Below, piece by piece: positions 12,364-24,304 of a DNA stretch of 64,000 nucleotides; positions within the stretch are counted from its first letter, which is position 1, and each line of letters opens with the position of its first letter. The notes beneath the pieces were generated by a model. It did no database searches and was not told the origin of the DNA. It was given only the letters and a program-made list of their open reading frames with translations. Origin of the DNA: Argentina anserina (lineage: Eukaryota; Streptophyta; Magnoliopsida; Rosales; Rosaceae); NCBI RefSeq assembly GCF_933775445.1, contig NC_065874.1:30016501-30080500 (forward strand). The letters run 5' to 3'. The translations under genes were made by a program, and so were the position numbers.

Positions 12364-12469
12364 TTTTAGAAACTGAAACACACACACAAGGTGTAAGTTT
12401 GCTTGAAAAAATTCAGATAAATATCGAATACAAATTATATAAGCAATATCAAATTAAACGTCTTAAGAT

Positions 12470-13336
12470 TGTTGTAAAAATCAATGATATATTGCATATA
12501 TAATTTAATAAGCTGAATTATAAATAAATATAAATCAGAAATGAAGAACACGAAAATAAATTCAACAAAAATACCGAACGATTTGTGATGGAAGAACAAG
12601 TCGAGACGTGTGTGATACCACACTGTCCTTAAGACGTTTACGCCTCGATGCTTGGCGCTTGTCTCCCAGGATATAACGACTGAACAATTCTAGAAAGTTG
12701 CACTACTAACTAGAACCCTCAACGAACTCGAAAGGTACCTCTATCTATCACCAGAGAAGAACTAAGAACTTTGAGAGTGGGAGAGAAATGTGTTTCGAAT
12801 TAGATCATTTTACAATGAAAGGATGGTGTCTATTTATACTGTGAGGATTTGCAATCAGCAATATTTACAAAAGAAGAATTTGAAAAGTCAAAACCGAATT
12901 TTCGGAAATGCAAAAAGAATCTGCGTTCCGACCCTCAATTCGGTGTTGCATTCGTGTCCGCAGGTCGCACGGGCATACACAAGTTTCCCTTGCGACCTAG
13001 GATTTGCACCCCCCCCAACTGCGCGTGCGCGAGAGGGTATAAAAAGGCTTACACACTTTACAATCCATACACAATGGATTCTATATAAAGTCTTTTCAAC
13101 ACTTCTCTTTTCCAATGTGGGACAAATACCTTTCCCTCATTCTAAGTGGCCATCTTTGAGTGACAATTTCTTATTCACCCACAAACCAAATTGCACAAAC
13201 AAACATATGATCTAGTAGCCCTCATTATGGAGAACTCAAATCTATGTTCACCTTTGATTAATTATAAGTTTAACTTAATTTAATTAATCAATTAAAATTT
13301 GGTTTTAAATGGTTTTTCCAACCATTTTTTCCAACA
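12470..13336 (-). repeat. 5' LTR of the copia element (867 bp)
   Basis: Same termini as the other LTR but 144 bp shorter, through a deletion joining 'caatcagcaatat' to 'ttacaaaagaag' and a smaller one near 12646. It includes the GC-rich segment with a poly-C run at about 13010. The right end abuts GCTAT at 13337-13341. Confidence 0.9.
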
Positions 13337-13341
13337 GCTAT
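13337..13341. repeat. Target-site duplication, right copy (GCTAT)
   Basis: Matches 7009-7013 exactly. Removing the element and one copy joins the two halves of the BSK exon. Confidence 0.92.
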
Positions 13342-13589
13342 GAAACAAACGTTTGGCGAATTTGATAGGGTATTGCTGTGAAGGCAATGAGAGATCGCTT
13401 GTGGCTGAGTTTATGCCTAATCAAACTCTCTAACCATCTATTTCATAGTAAGCTCACTTCCACTGTTAAAATTCTTTTACTATCTTCATGACTGGTATCA
13501 TTATGCGCATGTATGATGTAAATGGTGTTAATTAACTTAAATGTGTTGATATTCTTTTTTGTTCTTGAAGTAACCAAGCTAGCTTGTAA

Positions 13590-14023
<434 letters not shown>

Positions 14024-14313
14024 TAGTAGATTATGTTGAAACAATCTCTGTATAAAAAGAGACAATTCAAATGTAATCAGTTCGCAGTGGATGAGTTGTG
14101 GAGCAGGTTCATTAATTAAGATGCATTTTCATGTAAGTGATCACGGTCATGTGACTGATCCTGCTCTAGCTTAATTTTCCCTGTTGGGATGCATAACATG
14201 TTTGCCTAACTCAGTCATATTATGTCTTGCATGATGAGTTCTGAAAGCAAAAGTTAAATTGTATATATTTGATTTTGATCATCTTCCTAAGATAATTGGA
14301 CCAAATGGCTTGA

Positions 14314-14520
<207 letters not shown>

Positions 14521-16054
14521 TAATTTCAGCGTTTCATTATTAAAAAATTCCTATATATGCTTATACTTTGGATGTGATTATATTTCCATTCAAATCACCA
14601 GCTTCTTATATGAAGAACCTAGCTTATTACTTTTCCCCTTGCTATCTGTAAGGTGGTAGACCTCATACACGACAAAGGTTTCCGGATGCTGATGGAGTCA
14701 TGCTTGGTGGATTTCTCAAAAGATGATGTAACTGAGCTGCTGCAGTTAGCCGCAAAATGCTTGCAGTTTGATCCTTGTAAGAGACCAAATCCCAAGTCTC
14801 TTGTGAATGTCCTCAGTCCTCTTCAGAAAGATACAGAGGTATGCCAACTTCATTTATTCTGTATATAACTATATATCATGCTTTAGTTTATGCTGCGGAA
14901 TTTAAATTATTTTTCCTTACATATTGTAAATGTGATTTTGGTTATTGCTCTAAGTAGAACACCTTGAAGGATAAATATATCTGATGTAGAGGTTTTTGAA
15001 GCAGATTCCATCATTTGTCTTGATGGATATCCCACACCGAAATGTGGAACCCGGTCAATTGTCACCTCTGGGCGAGGCTTGCTTGAGATTGGATCTTACT
15101 GTAATACATAAATTGCTGGAGATTACCGGATACAAGGCTGATGTTGAAGCTGAAAAGGAAGTACGTTATCACTTACTCTCCATCCTAACACCACTATCTT
15201 CTGTATTATTGATCTATTGTGTATCCTACAGCCATTACAATGTTATGTCTCATTTTCTTCTGCATTGCATTGCCCTTACATTTAAGTTATTTTGCAGCCT
15301 TCCTTCGATTTGTGGACACATTCAATGAGGGAAGCATTAAATTTCAGGAGACAAGGAGATGCTGCATTTAGAGCTAAGGACTTTAGCTCAGCAATAGGTC
15401 TTTACACAAAGGTAAGGATCGCTTATTCAGCAACGCACTTTTCCCTTGTAGCTAGGTTCTGCCATCAAATGCACTGATGATCTAGTTCAAGTCATTACTG
15501 ATATAATTTTGTCATAGCTGTCCTACAAATAGGAAAATATGGCTTCTCATAACTCACTCTCCTTTGAATTTACTAGCTTAACCAGCCAAATGACATGCAT
15601 GTGATACAGAGTTTAAGTAGGAGTGAATATAGTTATTTTAGAGTTCTCCCTAGCTATGTTCTGTTTTGGTCGTCTTGCTTGCTTTTCATTTCAGTTCATT
15701 GACAGTGGTAGCTTGGAATCGAGAACGGTGTTTGTTAGACGTTGCTTGTGTTACTTGATGACTGATAGAGCGGAAGAAGCTCTTAAAGACAGTATGAATG
15801 CTCTAGTACTACACCATTTATGGCCCACTGCCTTCTATCTTCAAGCTGCTGCCCTAAATATCCTAGGGATGGATAACGATGCGGAGGAAATTCTGAAAGA
15901 AGGGGCATCATTGGAAGCCATGAAAAACCAAAGAGATCAAAGTTTATACCTCTAAATTACCCCTCTTATATCCTTCAAGAACTTTACTCTAGTTTAATAT
16001 ATGTATAGAACTTCCAAATAGTACTTGTTTTGTTTCTACCTGTATATTCATATC

Positions 16055-16668
16055 ATGTATGGTACAATATGGGCCAGACTGAAGGATTTGTTGATCGGTG
16101 GAGACTCTCGGCCGGTCCTTACGGCGGGCTTGAAGGATTTGTTGAGTTTATGATATGGGTCATACTGCTTGTGCTTTTCGTTTAAAGTCCAATGGATTTG
16201 GGTCGTTTCCTATCGACATATTCTTTCGGCCTTGCACGACTTATGCCACCTGCAATCATATTTTGAAGCCGTTGTGGATTTTAAGGCTGTGTGGTTTTAT
16301 TTTTCTGCATCTAGCAAAAGCTAGAGATGGTTCTCCTTTTTGTTTTCTTTCAATTTCACTATCATTGAGAGTACGCAAATTGATACCCTAGGCTCGATGT
16401 GTAATGTCCAATGTCGTTATGTTTAGACTTAAAGGAGTGACTATGCTTTAGTTTTTGCTTTAGTGTTTTTCCATTATTTCTTTTTGGAGTTTTCAGACTT
16501 TAGTTTGTTTAGTAAGCGTGTTTTTGCGCTTTTATTTGTTTTCTTAGTTATTAGCGCGTATGAGAAATTGTCTTTCATTTCTTGTATTTGACCTTTGTGT
16601 TCGTGAAAGGGTTTTGCCCAATGAAGTAATATTCATTCCCCTCAAAAAAAAATGTATGGTACAATATG
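16055..16668 (+). mobile_element. 5'-truncated LINE with 17-bp target-site duplication
   Basis: The 17-mer atgtatggtacaatatg occurs at 16055-16071 and again at 16652-16668. Between them is about 580 bp of non-coding, T-rich DNA that ends in caatgaagtaatattcattc, then cccctc and a run of nine A. A poly-A tail plus a long direct flank is the mark of LINE target-primed integration. Only the 3' untranslated part was kept. It sits 100 bp after the BSK stop codon, so it may now lie in that transcript's 3' UTR. Confidence 0.88.
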
Positions 16669-17312
16669 ATTCAGGCTTCTGAGTTTCTCACAAGTCCTCT
16701 AGTTCATACTTTCATAAGTATAGATTTGATGCATCAATATACCTACTAGCGTTTACTTATTGACTTATGCCAAGAATGATGGACACAAATGGGGTGGAAG
16801 TGTTAGATTTATTGATTAAGTTTGTAATGTATCAGTAGCTAATCAGCATGCTACTTCATAGGATTAAAAGATTGGAAGAGGAAGGCATAGACAAGTATGG
16901 GCGCGTACCTTCTGTTGCTGTATTTGATTTATTTTGACGGTGATAGTAGTTGGTATGTATATGATGACAATGTAACTTGTTAACCCCCTATTCATTTGGA
17001 AGAAACAGATCATTCAAACAATTCGATTTTTCGAGTACTATTTTTAAGTTATGAAACTGCAGCCAATTTTATTTGGTTAAGTTTTGAAGCATTGTAAAGG
17101 GCAGGTATTGTACTCAATCAGCCGGCTGTCAGAAGGTACTCCAAACTGTAAGACAAAGCCTTATTAGTGTGACCATAGTTGTCACCGAAGCTCCAACCAC
17201 ACAAAGCAACTAAGTTGACATCGTACGAATCTATGAAACTCACAAGAATATCGACCAAAACAAGAAAACATTGTAGGCATGTAAAACATCGGACTTCATT
17301 TCCACATTTCCC
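16669..17312. other. Intergenic, nothing recognised
   Basis: Between the LINE remnant and the GST promoter. The minus-strand open frame at 17118-17354 has no family resemblance and overlaps the GST promoter, so I do not call it. Confidence 0.4.
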
Positions 17313-17319
17313 TATAAAT
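17313..17319 (+). promoter_or_regulatory. TATA box of the tau-class GST
   Basis: TATAAAT lies 70 bases before the ATG at 17389. This implies a start of transcription near 17345 and a leader of about 45 bases. Confidence 0.5.
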
Positions 17320-17388
17320 TTTCTACATCGATCTTCCTCAGAAGACGTAAACAAGAGATAAAGAGAGAAGTTTACCTACATACCAAAG

Positions 17389-18267
17389 ATGATGAAGGCA
17401 GAGGTTACTCTTTTGGACTGTTGGGTTAGCCCATTCTGCATGAGGGTGAAAATCGCTTTGGAAGAAAAGGGTGTTGCATATGAAAGCCAGGCTGAGGATT
17501 TGTTTGGAGGCAAGAGTGAACTTCTGCTTACATCAACCCCTCATGGCAAGGTGCCTGTGTTGCTCCACAATGAGAAACCTGTGTCCGAGTCCGCCATCAT
17601 TGTTGCCTACATTGATGAAACTTGGACATCTTCCTCATTTCTACCACCCTGTGCCTACGGCCGAGCTCAGGCAAGGTTTTGGGCTGACTACATCGACAAA
17701 AAGGTTTGTGCCATTCACTCTCTCTCTCTGTAATGATGTGAATCGTCTTTAGCATATTAGAAAGTTCTAAAAGTGCATCAAAATGTAGACAATTGCCGAA
17801 GATGAAATTCTATTTTTGAGGTCATTAACGTGTAGTGCTTTTCGGGTAAGTGCCTAGCTAACAATGGTTAGATACCTAATGTTGTGCCTAACTTCAAGAA
17901 GTGACTTGTATACTTGAAGGTGTTTGATGCGGGCAAAGCCATCTTTTTGGGCAAAGGAGAAGAAGTAGAGGTCGCGAAGAAGGACTTCATTGAGGTTATA
18001 AAGACTCTAGAGAAGGCTTTGGGGGATAAGCATTTCTTTGGTGGTGATACTTTTGGTTTCGTCGACATCATAGGCATTGCTATGACGAGTTGGTTCCCCG
18101 CTTATGAGAAATATGGGTGCTTCAAGCTTGAAGAACACTGCCCCAAATTCTCAGCTTGGATCGAGAGGAGCTCGCAGAGAAAGAGTGTAGCCAAGGTCAT
18201 TCCAGAGGCAGAGAAGGTCCTTGGATTTGTGGCCATGTTTAGGCAGATGATGGGAGTACAAGACTGA
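17389..18267 (+). CDS. Tau-class glutathione S-transferase
   Basis: Two exons, 17389-17703 and 17920-18267, join in phase 0 (AAAAAG/GTTTGT and TTGAAG/GTGTTT) to give 220 residues, the usual tau-class size. The N-terminal thioredoxin fold holds the catalytic serine in CWVSPFCMRVKIALEEKG (Ser 13 or 14) and the glutathione-binding ES in SESAIIVAYIDETW. The C-terminal helical domain includes FGGDTFGFVDIIGIAM, the conserved N-capping segment. Tau GSTs are cytosolic dimers that conjugate glutathione to xenobiotics and stress products. The one intron after the thioredoxin domain is also typical. Two ATGs stand in a row at 17389 and 17392, and either can serve. It is a single copy here, not in a tandem cluster. 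Confidence 0.93.
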
Positions 18268-19242
18268 TTGCACGACTTGTTCTTTCAACACTAGCCGGCT
18301 AGCACTATCAGTCACTGTCTTCTTTTCTCTTCCAGCACTTCATGTAAGGGTCTCAGGCCCTTTCTTTACGGAAATAAGTACAAGGATCAACAATCGTTTC
18401 TTGATAAAATTATCTTTTTCTCAAGGGGTACGTGTTCTGTGACTTTGTTCCTGGCCAAATGAATTACAGTATGGAACGATGACAATGCAATTTCTGGTCT
18501 ATCTCAGTGCAACATTTCAAATATTAGTGTGACAAAACAGCTATAACTATAATTTTTCGGATTAAAGGCTTCAAAACTGGAATTTTTCGTTTCGTTATCT
18601 ATGGTATGAATGCTTGGATATTTTTGCCTGCTTTTAATGTTCCGAAGATCAGATCTCAATAATTTTACCATACAAAGAGCTTGGCAGATGAACTAGTTCT
18701 CAGGTTCGAATAATGCATGTTAAAACACGGAATTACGTTATGATAAATACCTTGGCTTCTCTCACCAGAAAAAAAAATTGAAGGCAAGTTTTCTTTTCAC
18801 CTAAGCAGTAATCGCAGCGGTAGACTTGATTCAGTTGAACCCTTGGAAGCCACTAAATGCAAGGGGCTATATGAGATAAATAAGAGTTGGTATCCTAAAA
18901 GCAATACAGCAAAGTATACATCAAGTTTGTTGTAAGATGAGCAGGTTTGAACCATTAACAAGCTAGAAATAAAAATTCTAGGTACTACTTTATTGCTGCC
19001 AAAAAAATAACAGCATCCAAACACTTTGAGGTGCAACATTAAAGTAAAAAAACAATGACAATTGTTTGAGGAAACAGTAGAGACTAATTTCCAATTCTAT
19101 CATGGAACTGAACAGCAGTATACATCAAAAACTTCCCCAACAACAAAAGAGAGTAGCAAGAGATCGATTACAGTTCCACATACCCCAATCCAACAACAAT
19201 TATCGAAAGAAGAGTGAGACTCCAGTAGACTAGGTCCAAATC
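18268..19242. other. Intergenic between convergent GST and TIM10 genes
   Basis: Holds the 3' ends of both genes. The minus-strand open frame at 18797-19039 has no known domain and lies in the probable TIM10 3' region. I see no repeat or RNA gene. Confidence 0.4.
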
Positions 19243-20761
19243 TTACATAGGAGGTCTACCGGCACCAAGCAGCTGACCAACTAAATTAGTTACCTGCAAA
19301 CATCAAAACTTTTCTTATTTACACATAAAATAAGCAAGCTTTGTGCAGCACCAAAAAGTGTGGTGTATGAAGTTAATATATGCGGAACTTTCTTTTGTAG
19401 CAGAATTCACAGTCAAAAGAAAGACTTATGTAAACAATAAAAAAACAAAAAGCAAGAATGTGTAGAGAGAAATTCCAATCAAAAGCATGAATGAAGAAAT
19501 AAAATAATTGGAACTGCACATACAATTTGTTGTAACCTTACTCAATCTAAACCATAAAACTATATCTGTAAGACAACATTTTAATAGCTCACCTGCCAGT
19601 ACTTTGAGACGCAGCGATCAATGCAACTGTTTTCACCCATATTTAGCTCAGACTCCTTGTACCTGGTTGTATAAGGCAATTTATTTATCAGTGTCGGTAT
19701 AAAACATTTCAGGACTATCCACAAAATCAGTAGAAAAGAGCAAAGTGCACATACTTCTTTTCAACACACTTGTTGAAGCATGTGTGGGTAAGCCTGAAAC
19801 AAAGCAAATAAGCAAACACATAAGCAAAACCTAGTTAACTGCAGGAACAACAACAAGTAGCGATTGAAAAAATTTCGTCAAATGAAGAATAGAAAAGGCA
19901 AGCGATTGGTACAACTATATGCTAGAACAGAAAAAAAGAGGACTCCCATCGCTTACAGACTGAACCGGTGATGCTAGAAGTGTAGGTACAGAAGGTATTA
20001 TTCAAGCACATTGCGTGTTATAGAAATTATGGTACATGCTCATCATATAAATATAGGATTAAACGGAAACAAAACGAAACACATGTAGAAAGCCAAAATG
20101 AATAAAAGGTAGAAAATGTGCATAGCAAAGAAGCGCCCAAACTAATTGATCAAACTAATGGAGCTGAACAAACTGAATTTAACACTACCTTGCAAAGAAA
20201 GCATTACTATTTTGTGACATCAACCTAAACTACAACGCAGAAAACTTACTTGTTAAACAACTCAACCCTGTACTCCATCTCCTTCTCAGCCATACCGAAA
20301 ATCTGCACAATCATTAAAAACAAACCTTCAAATCTAAAGAAGATGCTATGATTACTTACAAAGCACGAGCTCAGATGCAAAAATTTAATAGCAAAAGTTT
20401 ATTAGTCCCTGAACCAATAGAAAAAAATGAACCATCTAATTGCCTACTAGCTATCAGGAAGTGAAAGTGCATTTCTTTCATTAAGATCAAACCCCACTCA
20501 TCAGTGACAAATTACACAATATGATCAAAATTGACCGCAGCCAAACTCAGAGAAACACAGAATCCAAATACCCACTAAGAATTTCAATCACAAATTCCCA
20601 AATCTTGCCCGAAATCCAATCTTTGGGACACGAAAAAAATCCAATCTTTTCACACAGTGAACTCATGTGAACATTCAAAGATAAAGAAAACTAAAACGAA
20701 AGAAGAAAAGGGTATCTACCTGTTCCTTGTCAATACTCCCAGGAGCAATGTTAGCAGCCAT
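19243..20761 (-). CDS. TIM10: Mitochondrial import chaperone TIM10
   Basis: Five short exons: 20761-20720, 20302-20250, 19793-19755, 19662-19593 and 19293-19243. They give 84 residues with every phase matching. None is long enough for simple frame scanning. The product begins MAANIAPGSIDKEQIF and has the twin CX3C motif of small Tim proteins, TCFNKC and SCIDRC, spaced by a helix ending in NMGEN. With TIM9 this protein forms the hexameric chaperone of the intermembrane space that carries hydrophobic precursors to the TIM22 complex; the cysteines form two disulfides. EMEYRVELFNK is characteristic of plant TIM10. A leader intron runs from 20860 (GTAAGC) to 20768. The gene appears intact. Confidence 0.95.
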
Positions 20762-20767
20762 TGGACC

Positions 20768-20860
20768 CTGAAACAAAGAACCCCAAATTAACTGACACAG
20801 AGTCCTTCAAAACAAACCCAAAATCGAATAGAATGGCAGAAAGGGTATCTGCAGGCTTAC
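20768..20860 (-). other. 5' UTR intron of TIM10
   Basis: Donor CACTTG/GTAAGC and acceptor TTTGTTTCAG/GGTCCA bracket a 93-bp intron that ends six bases before the ATG. Leader introns often raise expression of plant housekeeping genes. Confidence 0.65.
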
Positions 20861-21000
20861 CAAGTGAGATGGAATAGCGAGTGTTGTGATTGGTATCTAT
20901 GGATGTAATGGGGTTTAGATTTCTGATTTGCGCTTTGCAGCCGAAGTGTTGTAATTTGAGGTATACGGCTATACGCACGATTTAGGGTTTAAGAAGAGTA

Positions 21001-21477
21001 TCTAGTGTGTATATGAGATAGACGGGAAAGCAAGTCACTGATTGTTTTGCTTTTTGGTACAACAACAATGACTAATTGCACAGAGACCTATATATTATGA
21101 ATTATCTATCTTTTCTACTTTTTATTATTATTTATTATTGTCTTTTTTTTATTAATTAAAAAGATTTGGCATACGGAACCAAACACATGTTTTTAATACT
21201 ACACTTGATTTATTAAATTAGGTATATAAGATATTTATTTAGATAGAGGGTGAGAAAGTAAATTTAAATTGTCCTCCTACAAACTCTTTCAAAAATTGTA
21301 AGATACAATACACATCGAACAACATTAAAATAAATTAATTTATAAACAGTAATACTGTGAGCACATCCTTCTACAGTTCTACGCGTGCAAGAAGGTTAGT
21401 TCTTCTTAATTTTAGTTGTTCGTCAGGCTTTTGCTTATGAAGTTGATGATAAAATGGACATGCCAAAGAGAATGATG
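21001..21477. other. Intergenic, AT-rich
   Basis: Upstream flank of TIM10. Nothing recognisable besides A/T runs near 21115-21165. Confidence 0.4.
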
Positions 21478-21952
21478 TAGGGGTGGGCATAAAAAACGGA
21501 AATCTCGATTTCGTCCCGAAATTCATAGGGACGGGACGAGACAGATGTCTAAAAACGTTTGTCCCGTCCCGATCCCGTCCCGTTTTATAATAGTGGGATG
21601 GGACGTGGGATGAGTAATATCCCGCTTCGTCCCATCTCGTCCCACCTTTAATGAAAACTTAAAAATTCTTATATATTTGTATCAAAATGAAACTAATTTA
21701 TGTTCGTAATAACTCTAAAATTATATCAACTCAAATAATAATGGTAAATTATAATATTTTAAATATAATATGCATTTTTTTGTTAAATTTTCATTATTGA
21801 ATGTTATTTTGTTATGAAAAAGTAAAAATATAGGTTTTTATTTAACTTCATAGGAATGTGGGAATTGTCATGTCCCGTCCCGTCCCAACCGGGATTAATC
21901 CCAAGTGAGATGCATTCTTAAAAACCCTCGTCTCGTCCCATGCCCACCCCTT
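21478..21952. mobile_element. hAT-like non-autonomous element
   Basis: A 475-bp element with short terminal inverted repeats, TAGGGGTGGGCA at the left and TGCCCACCCCTT at the right, which match apart from the outermost base. Flanking 8-mers are gaatgatg (21470-21477) and caatgatg (21953-21960), seven of eight identical. Eight-base duplications and ends of this type are typical of hAT elements. The subterminal regions contain many GTCCCGTCCCG-like motifs in both orientations, and the middle is very AT-rich. No coding capacity. Confidence 0.78.
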
Positions 21953-22335
21953 CAATGATGAGTAGCTTGAGGAATTAAATAGTTAGATACTTTTGATACA
22001 CCTTTGTCATCTGTACATACGAGGTTAACATTATATGCACAAACTATTTGCGAGACAGCGAGACAATATTTCCCTGAGCTTATCGTCGGATGAATGAGGA
22101 TCGAAAATTCGAGCTTATCCAAAATAGTGATATAACTTGTTTTTAGATAGTCAAGCAGAAGTGCAGAACCCTTACATTACAGATGACAACCTACAAATTT
22201 GGAACTGACCTTCAAGTCACGAATGTAGGGCCAAGTAGGAATGGGTACATGGGCAAAGTAGAAGTACAGGCACCAAGAGATATGGAGCAATAACTTGTAC
22301 AGGAGAAGCCCTTTTCTATTCCTTAGTGGTGTTCA

Positions 22336-24304
22336 TCATAGTACTTTGAAGTGGAACAGCCATGAAATTACAAAGGCAATGATCATGCAAGCAAGCAGGA
22401 AATTCATAATGCGGCGGCCATGCCACATGGTTCGGGTTTCCACCATGATCACAGATGCTGCTGGTGGCGATGAAGGGGATGTTGGAGCAGTGGCTCTATT
22501 TCCCTCGTTGATCTGCTCGCCAACTATATTGATTGCAACAACGCCACAGATCTCACAAATGCTGGAAAATAAACAGATTCATATTGTCAAACAAAGAAGC
22601 TAAAATATGTAGAATATGAATTCAATGGAGGCTGATAAGCAACTCGCAAGAATATGAACTCGATGGAGTCAGGTATGCAATGTAGAAAGTTTTATTCACG
22701 TAGCAAAACAAGACCAACTGAGATAAGAAAGCAAGTTCTAATAGAGTAGCAGTACTATTATTCTTGTGATCTTGTATAACTGGCATAGTCACAAGCAATA
22801 GTGTAAAGATGAAAATATTATAAAAAGTAAAAAACTATGAGTGATCCAACGTGAAGAAACTATCAATGTGCTGTGATCAACATGTCAGTCCATTAGCATC
22901 CTGGAAGGCCAAACTCATTAAGTGGAATGCCTTCTCTGCATTTCCATAACAGATATAATGCCTAATAAAGCACTTCTTAACCTTCTCCATTTTAAGGTTA
23001 CCTTATGGTGTTTTCAAGTAATAAAAGCTTATTGAACTACATTTCCTGTTATCGGAATTTAGATATTGTCTCTTCATTCATCAATTCGACACATTACGAG
23101 TATCATTCTCTTGTTTGTCAGCACTCAGCAGTTCATGTCAAGCTGATATCTTCAGTTTTACCAAATAGTGCTGCCCTCTCTTCTGGAAGATGATACAATG
23201 AAAGTTTTAAGCGTATCAGCATCTTAAGTTAAAAGAAATTAAGGCAAAAGAGAACCTCCAGATCTCCATTATCATAAGCAAATTCAACTTGTGAACATCA
23301 ATGCACTATGACATTCATTTCATAATAAGAAACATGGATAGACCAGTACAAGCAGAAGCTTTTAAACCCAGGCACCTAATGGAACTCCACTCCAGCAAGT
23401 ATAGACAAGATAATAAGTATGCAATGGACCCCATACTCTCCAGTCTGCACTAAATCTAATCCCACATCACACGTGACTATGAAAAGTTGGAAAACTACTC
23501 ATACTGATCCATATCTTTAGGGTTGGATGGATTTACAAATAGTGACCACAAGAATCTTCGTCTTCTACATATTATGCCTTCTATACCACATGTGTTCATC
23601 TCATTTGACTCGCTAGTAAGAATCAAAAGAACAAGAACAATGGTGACTATCACATTAACGGAAAGTCGGAAACTACTGGACTAGTATGCATTTGGATAAG
23701 ATAAACTCAGAGAAGACTAACAAAGTTCTGATCTTTTATGGTATTATTATTTAAAACCAAAGAGTTCTTATAGTAAGATCATAATCTAGTGAGTAAATGC
23801 ACAGTGCAGAGACAACTAAGAATTCAGCTAAACTAAGCTAAATATATACCTTAAGTTCATGATTCAACTCATTTAAGTAAAAATGCACCAAACACAGGCC
23901 AAATGGGTGTCTAGAATTAACAACAGAAACACCAAAAACCAAAAATTGAACTTCAAAGACAAGAACTTTACTCACGTATCACCCTTGATCTTGAACCAAG
24001 TCTCAGCACATTGCTTATGAGCAGCACCAAGATCACCTTTGCAAGAACAACCCAATTCCATTGGAAGCCCAGAAGGGTCCAACCCACCACCTTCAAAACC
24101 CAAGTGACAAATCCTGCAAACTCTCTCAACCTTACTCAACTGCACCACCAGCTGCTTCTTCAGCTCCAAAACCCCACTCTCCAAATCCACACCCTCCAAA
24201 GAACAACAATCCGACCCACATGAATCAAACGTGGACTCATCCGAAACTGACACGTCACTCGCCGAATGCCTGTTACTCTGCGCAGCTTCAACTACAGCCA
24301 ACAT
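22336..24304 (-). CDS. RINGv (MARCH-type) membrane protein, putative E3 ligase
   Basis: Exon 1 (24304-23976) and exon 2 (22561-22336) are separated by a 1.4-kb intron. They join in phase 2 (ATAC/GTGAGT, TTCCAG/CATTTG) to give 184 residues. The RINGv domain spans the junction: VCRIC, then GCSCKGDLGAAHKQCAETWF, then CEIC, giving the C4HC3 ligands. A C-terminal hydrophobic stretch, MNFLLACMIIAFVISWLFHF, is a probable membrane anchor ending three residues before the stop. The N-terminal 45 residues are acidic and serine-rich. MARCH-like proteins ubiquitinate membrane proteins from a tail-anchored position. The domain split by an intron is a feature of plant relatives. Confidence 0.9.

Larger units (their letters stand above)
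7014..13336 (-). mobile_element. Ty1/copia LTR retrotransposon, complete but defective
   Basis: A 6.3-kb element inserted in a BSK exon, transcribed from the minus strand. Order along the element: 5' LTR (13336-12470), gag with UBN2-like region and CCHC knuckle, remnant of protease, integrase core, reverse transcriptase, RNase H, polypurine tract (GTGGGGA, near 8033-8026) and 3' LTR (8024-7014). Integrase before reverse transcriptase is the copia order. In-frame stops, a frame change between integrase and RT, loss of most of the protease/integrase N terminus and a changed integrase catalytic residue make it non-autonomous. I could not match a standard initiator-Met primer binding site after the 5' LTR. 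Confidence 0.93.

Noticed and set aside
22295..22603. 102-residue plus-strand frame
   Set aside because: Antisense shadow of RINGv exon 2.
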